Shown in pieces: positions 61,687 through 64,000 of a stretch of DNA of 64,000 bases (its first letter is position 1; every line of letters starts with the position of its first letter). The notes beneath the pieces were generated by a model that was given only the letters and a program-made list of their open reading frames with translations, had not been told where the DNA came from and ran no database searches. A program made the position numbers and the translations under genes. Origin of the DNA: Dyadobacter flavalbus (lineage in GTDB: Bacteria > Bacteroidota > Bacteroidia > Cytophagales > Spirosomataceae); assembly GCF_006149045.1 (NCBI RefSeq), contig NZ_VBSN01000027.1, positions 186,001 to 250,000 of the forward strand, read 5' to 3'.

Positions 61687-62487
61687 ATGACTTCAGAACA
61701 GGAGCATAAAACTTTGTCTGCTGCTTTGGTCCAGACGGACATTTTCTGGGAGGATGTAACTGCCAACCTTGCTGCGCTTGAAGAAAAGATTGCGGCACTT
61801 GCTGAACCTGTTGACATCATTGTCCTTCCTGAAATGTTCAATTCCGGTTTTACCATGAATACGGCAGTAGCCGAGCCGATGGGGCTGACTACGACGCGCT
61901 GGATGAAGCAGATTGCCATGAAAACAAATTCGCTAATTATCGGCAGTTTTGCCGTAAAGGAAAACGGAAAATTTTACAACAGACTGCTTTGCGTTTATCC
62001 GGACGGCACGTATCTGTACAATGACAAAAGGCACCTTTTCAGCATTGGCAAAGAGCATGAAACTTATACATCGGGAAATTTGAAACTGATTCTGGAATGG
62101 AAAGGCTGGAAAATTTGCCCGCTTGTTTGTTATGACCTCCGGTTTCCGGTATGGAGCAGAAACAGAATGTCGGATTATTACGATCTGCTTATCTATGTAG
62201 CCAACTGGCCTGCAAAGCGCAGTCATGCCTGGAACACTTTGTTACAGGCCCGGGCAATCGAAAACCAGAGCTATGTAATTGGTGTAAACCGAACAGGAAC
62301 GGATGGAAACGGACTGGAATACAAAGGTGACTCTGCTGCACTTGATTACCTGGGCGAGCCGGTCTGCATGTTGTCTTCGGCCGAAACGGAAAAAGTAGCT
62401 TATTTTTCCAAAGCAGATCTGCAAAACTACCGGAAAGCTTTTCCTGCGCTGGAAGATGCAGACGATTTCAGCCTTAGTGTTGAATGA
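61687..62487 (+). CDS. Nitrilase superfamily carbon-nitrogen hydrolase (omega-amidase-like)
   Basis: 266 residues from ATG 61687. The Glu-Lys-Cys triad appears in VLPEMFNSGF (Glu49), DKRHLFSIGKEHE and LVCYDLRFP. It resembles the YafV/omega-amidase group that hydrolyses 2-oxoglutaramate or 2-oxosuccinamate in methionine salvage. It stands after def on the same strand. gatC converges with it, 20 bp away. Confidence 0.9.
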   Translation: MTSEQEHKTLSAALVQTDIFWEDVTANLAALEEKIAALAEPVDIIVLPEMFNSGFTMNTAVAEPMGLTTTRWMKQIAMKTNSLIIGSFAVKENGKFYNRLLCVYPDGTYLYNDKRHLFSIGKEHETYTSGNLKLILEWKGWKICPLVCYDLRFPVWSRNRMSDYYDLLIYVANWPAKRSHAWNTLLQARAIENQSYVIGVNRTGTDGNGLEYKGDSAALDYLGEPVCMLSSAETEKVAYFSKADLQNYRKAFPALEDADDFSLSVE

Positions 62488-62507
62488 TTGGACAAAGTGC
62501 CGTATTC

Positions 62508-62795
62508 TTACTCAATCACTTTGGGAACCATAATGTACGTGCTGTTTTTTGACGGTGCGTTGGATAAAGCTTCTTCACGAGACAAAATATTTACACTTTC
62601 ATCTTCCCGCCAGTTGTTCACCTCGTCCATAATGTGCGTTAACGGTTCCACGCCCTCAGTATTCACCTGGTTCAGCTGTTCCATCCAGGTCAGTACCGAA
62701 TCCATACTGCCAAGTATGGCGCTCTCTTCTTCAGGTTTGATCTCAAGCCGGGCCAGATTAGCAATTTTCTTCAGAGATTCCTGATCAATTTTCAT
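62508..62795 (-). CDS. gatC: Asp/Glu-tRNA amidotransferase subunit GatC
   Basis: 95 residues, the usual length. LKKIANLARLEIKPEEE, LTWMEQLNQVNTEGVEPLTH and REDESVNILSREEALSNAP are in the family order. It stabilises GatA in the amidotransferase that makes Gln-tRNA(Gln) or Asn-tRNA(Asn). gatA and gatB are not adjacent here. A -7 box lies 43 bp upstream. Confidence 0.93.
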   Translation of the reverse strand: MKIDQESLKKIANLARLEIKPEEESAILGSMDSVLTWMEQLNQVNTEGVEPLTHIMDEVNNWREDESVNILSREEALSNAPSKNSTYIMVPKVIE

Positions 62796-62838
62796 TTTTC
62801 TGTTGGATAGTTGTTATGAAGAAGTCAGATCTTCAGTT

Positions 62839-62846
62839 CAAAATTA
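62839..62846 (-). promoter_or_regulatory. gatC promoter, -7 box
   Basis: TAATTTTG on the minus strand, an exact TAnnTTTG, 43 bp upstream of the gatC start. A -33 element is not clear. Confidence 0.5.
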
Positions 62847-63291
62847 GAGGATTTCTGCAATAACGTTTTCAGTGAATGGCGCAAATTTTTTCTGAACGTG
62901 TTCGTTTCAGATGAATGACACGGCCTGATTCGGGGATTATGGCAGATATTTCAGGTGAGCTGAAAAATTTGATTTAACAGAAATTTAAAAAATCTTGTTC
63001 AGGTACATAGTAGGAGAAAATAATATTTGCTTTTCTAAGTTAATGTTGAAATATTATTAAAATACATTGGATGGTTTGAAAAACATGTTGGCAGCTATTA
63101 TCCTGAAGAGTACAATTATGTATAATTTCGAATAAAACTTATACCACGTTCTTAATCAGCATCAAAACCATATGAAGGGGTTTAAGTTTAATGCCTTCAA
63201 ATCTTTAGATAGTGCAATTTGAAAGAGAGCGTGTGAAAATTATGCGAAAAAAACTGAGGAAATGCTTGCTTTTTTTTAAAAGGAAAACTCA
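62847..63291. other. Gap between gatC and the ExbB-type gene
   Basis: About 445 A+T-rich bases with no supported gene or RNA. It contains several T and A runs and no array or hairpin that I can support. Confidence 0.3.
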
Positions 63292-63299
63292 TACTTTTG
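63292..63299 (+). promoter_or_regulatory. Promoter -7 box of the ExbB-type gene
   Basis: TACTTTTG is an exact TAnnTTTG. The resulting leader to ATG 63416 is about 110 bases. Confidence 0.55.
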
Positions 63300-63415
63300 T
63301 AAGAGTCGATTATTGAAAACACATTCAAAATTTTATTTTACCAAATCCAGTTTTAACCAAAAGTTTTATTTAATTCACAACCAAAATCTCAATTTAACCT
63401 TTAAAAGTAAGTCTG

Positions 63416-64000
63416 ATGGAAAAGAAAGCTACAAGTCCGGCACCAGCTCCAAAACCTGCTGCGGCAGCAACAAAAGGAAAAGGCGGTTTGAACCCGGCAT
63501 TGGTAATCCCTCTACTATTTGCAATTGCATTGTGCGTTTATCTTTTTGTGTTGGGTGCGCCTGAGCACTTTAAAGATGGCGATCACGCAAAAGGCCCAAT
63601 CGATGGCGATTATTACGGAATTGTTTACAAAGGAGGCCCTATCGTACCAATTTTGATGACTTGTTTCCTGATCGTATTGACATTCACAATCGAGCGTCTG
63701 ATCACTTTGAGCAAAGCAAGCGGAACAGGAAGCATTGATTCATTTGTTCGTAAAGTAAGAAGCCTGCTTGACAAAAACCAAATTGAAGAAGCAATCAAAG
63801 AATGTGACAAGCAAAAAGGATCTGTTGGTAACGTTATCAAAGCAGGGCTTTTGAAATACAAGCAGTTAACAACTGAAACTGCGCTTGATAAAGAACAGAA
63901 ACTGGCTGCTCTTCAGAAAGAAATCGAAGAAGCAACTACGCTGGAACTTCCAATGCTTCAGAAAAACCTTACAATTATCGCGACACTTGCGGGAGCTTCA
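63416..64000 (+). CDS. MotA/TolQ/ExbB proton channel family protein, 5' part
   Basis: 195 residues from ATG 63416, cut by the window end. An alanine/proline/lysine-rich N-terminus is followed by a first transmembrane helix (ALVIPLLFAIALCVYLFVLG), then GIVYKGGPIVPILMTCFLIVLTFTIERLITL, the family's second helix, and a cytoplasmic helical region (DKNQIEEAIKECDKQKGSVGNVIKAGL). The final LPMLQKNLTIIATLAGAS is the start of the conserved proton-channel helices. With ExbD and TonB it would energise outer-membrane transport or gliding. The leader is about 110 bases long. Confidence 0.9.
   Translation, partial: MEKKATSPAPAPKPAAAATKGKGGLNPALVIPLLFAIALCVYLFVLGAPEHFKDGDHAKGPIDGDYYGIVYKGGPIVPILMTCFLIVLTFTIERLITLSKASGTGSIDSFVRKVRSLLDKNQIEEAIKECDKQKGSVGNVIKAGLLKYKQLTTETALDKEQKLAALQKEIEEATTLELPMLQKNLTIIATLAGAS

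Overview
The window looks like chromosomal DNA of a Bacteroidota bacterium of the order Cytophagales, closest in style to Dyadobacter or Spirosoma; the genus is an inference. The evidence is type B gliding/T9SS C-terminal domains, PorT next to ubiE, GldH, a RibBA fusion, a prfB with the programmed frameshift, and many promoters of the Bacteroidota type (TAnnTTTG at -7, TTTG or TTG near -33). No plasmid, prophage, CRISPR or rRNA operon is visible. Most of the window is ordinary housekeeping sequence; the unusual content lies in the intergenic DNA.

Layout. 1-5.3 kb: end of a sodium:solute symporter, a DapA-family aldolase, DoxX, a hydrolase plus MHS-type permease pair, and a toxin-antitoxin pair whose PIN toxin carries an in-frame stop. 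5.4-8.9 kb: prfB and lpdA, separated by a frameshifted four-helix-bundle gene that lies between two inverted arrays of a 10-bp unit. 8.9-19.4 kb: a nucleotidyltransferase, a DUF4153 membrane protein, an outer-membrane protein, the ribBA/GNAT/heptose-kinase operon and two tandem T9SS-sorted adhesin-like proteins. 19.4-32.4 kb: YbaB, GT2, PspC, cold-shock protein, lysS, AsmA-like protein, response regulator, AI-2E-family permease, gldH and an Fe-S oxidoreductase pair. 32.6-42 kb: tRNA-Phe, small enzymes, a GDPD-like/alkaline phosphatase fusion, a PD-(D/E)XK protein, ubiE-porT, tRNA-Val and a duplicated hairpin-rich repeat. 42-49.5 kb: a sugar/polysaccharide group (secreted isomerase, two Gfo/Idh/MocA-type oxidoreductases, heparinase-like protein, GT4). 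49.6-64 kb: a thioredoxin-like protein, a detached nuoIJK block with a repeat-bearing NuoI tail, purF, recO, lptB, recJ, ruvX, def, a nitrilase, gatC and the start of an ExbB/TolQ protein.

Most notable pattern. Six gene ends carry short arrays with an exact 7-bp period, starting between 0 and about 16 bp from the stop codon and always in the sense direction of the gene. Two word families occur: AWGTRAA (after DoxX, a T9SS protein, the HdrB-like protein and the PD-(D/E)XK protein) and WTTRGCT (after the DapA-like gene and lpdA). The 10-bp arrays around the four-helix gene (TGACAATCNA) follow the same logic: the gene's own stop codon is one of the repeat units. Both unit lengths leave remainder 1 on division by 3, so arrays of words containing TGA, TAA or TAG put stops in successive frames. 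I know of no description of such stop-linked arrays in Bacteroidota; heptanucleotide repeats (STRRs) are known from filamentous cyanobacteria.
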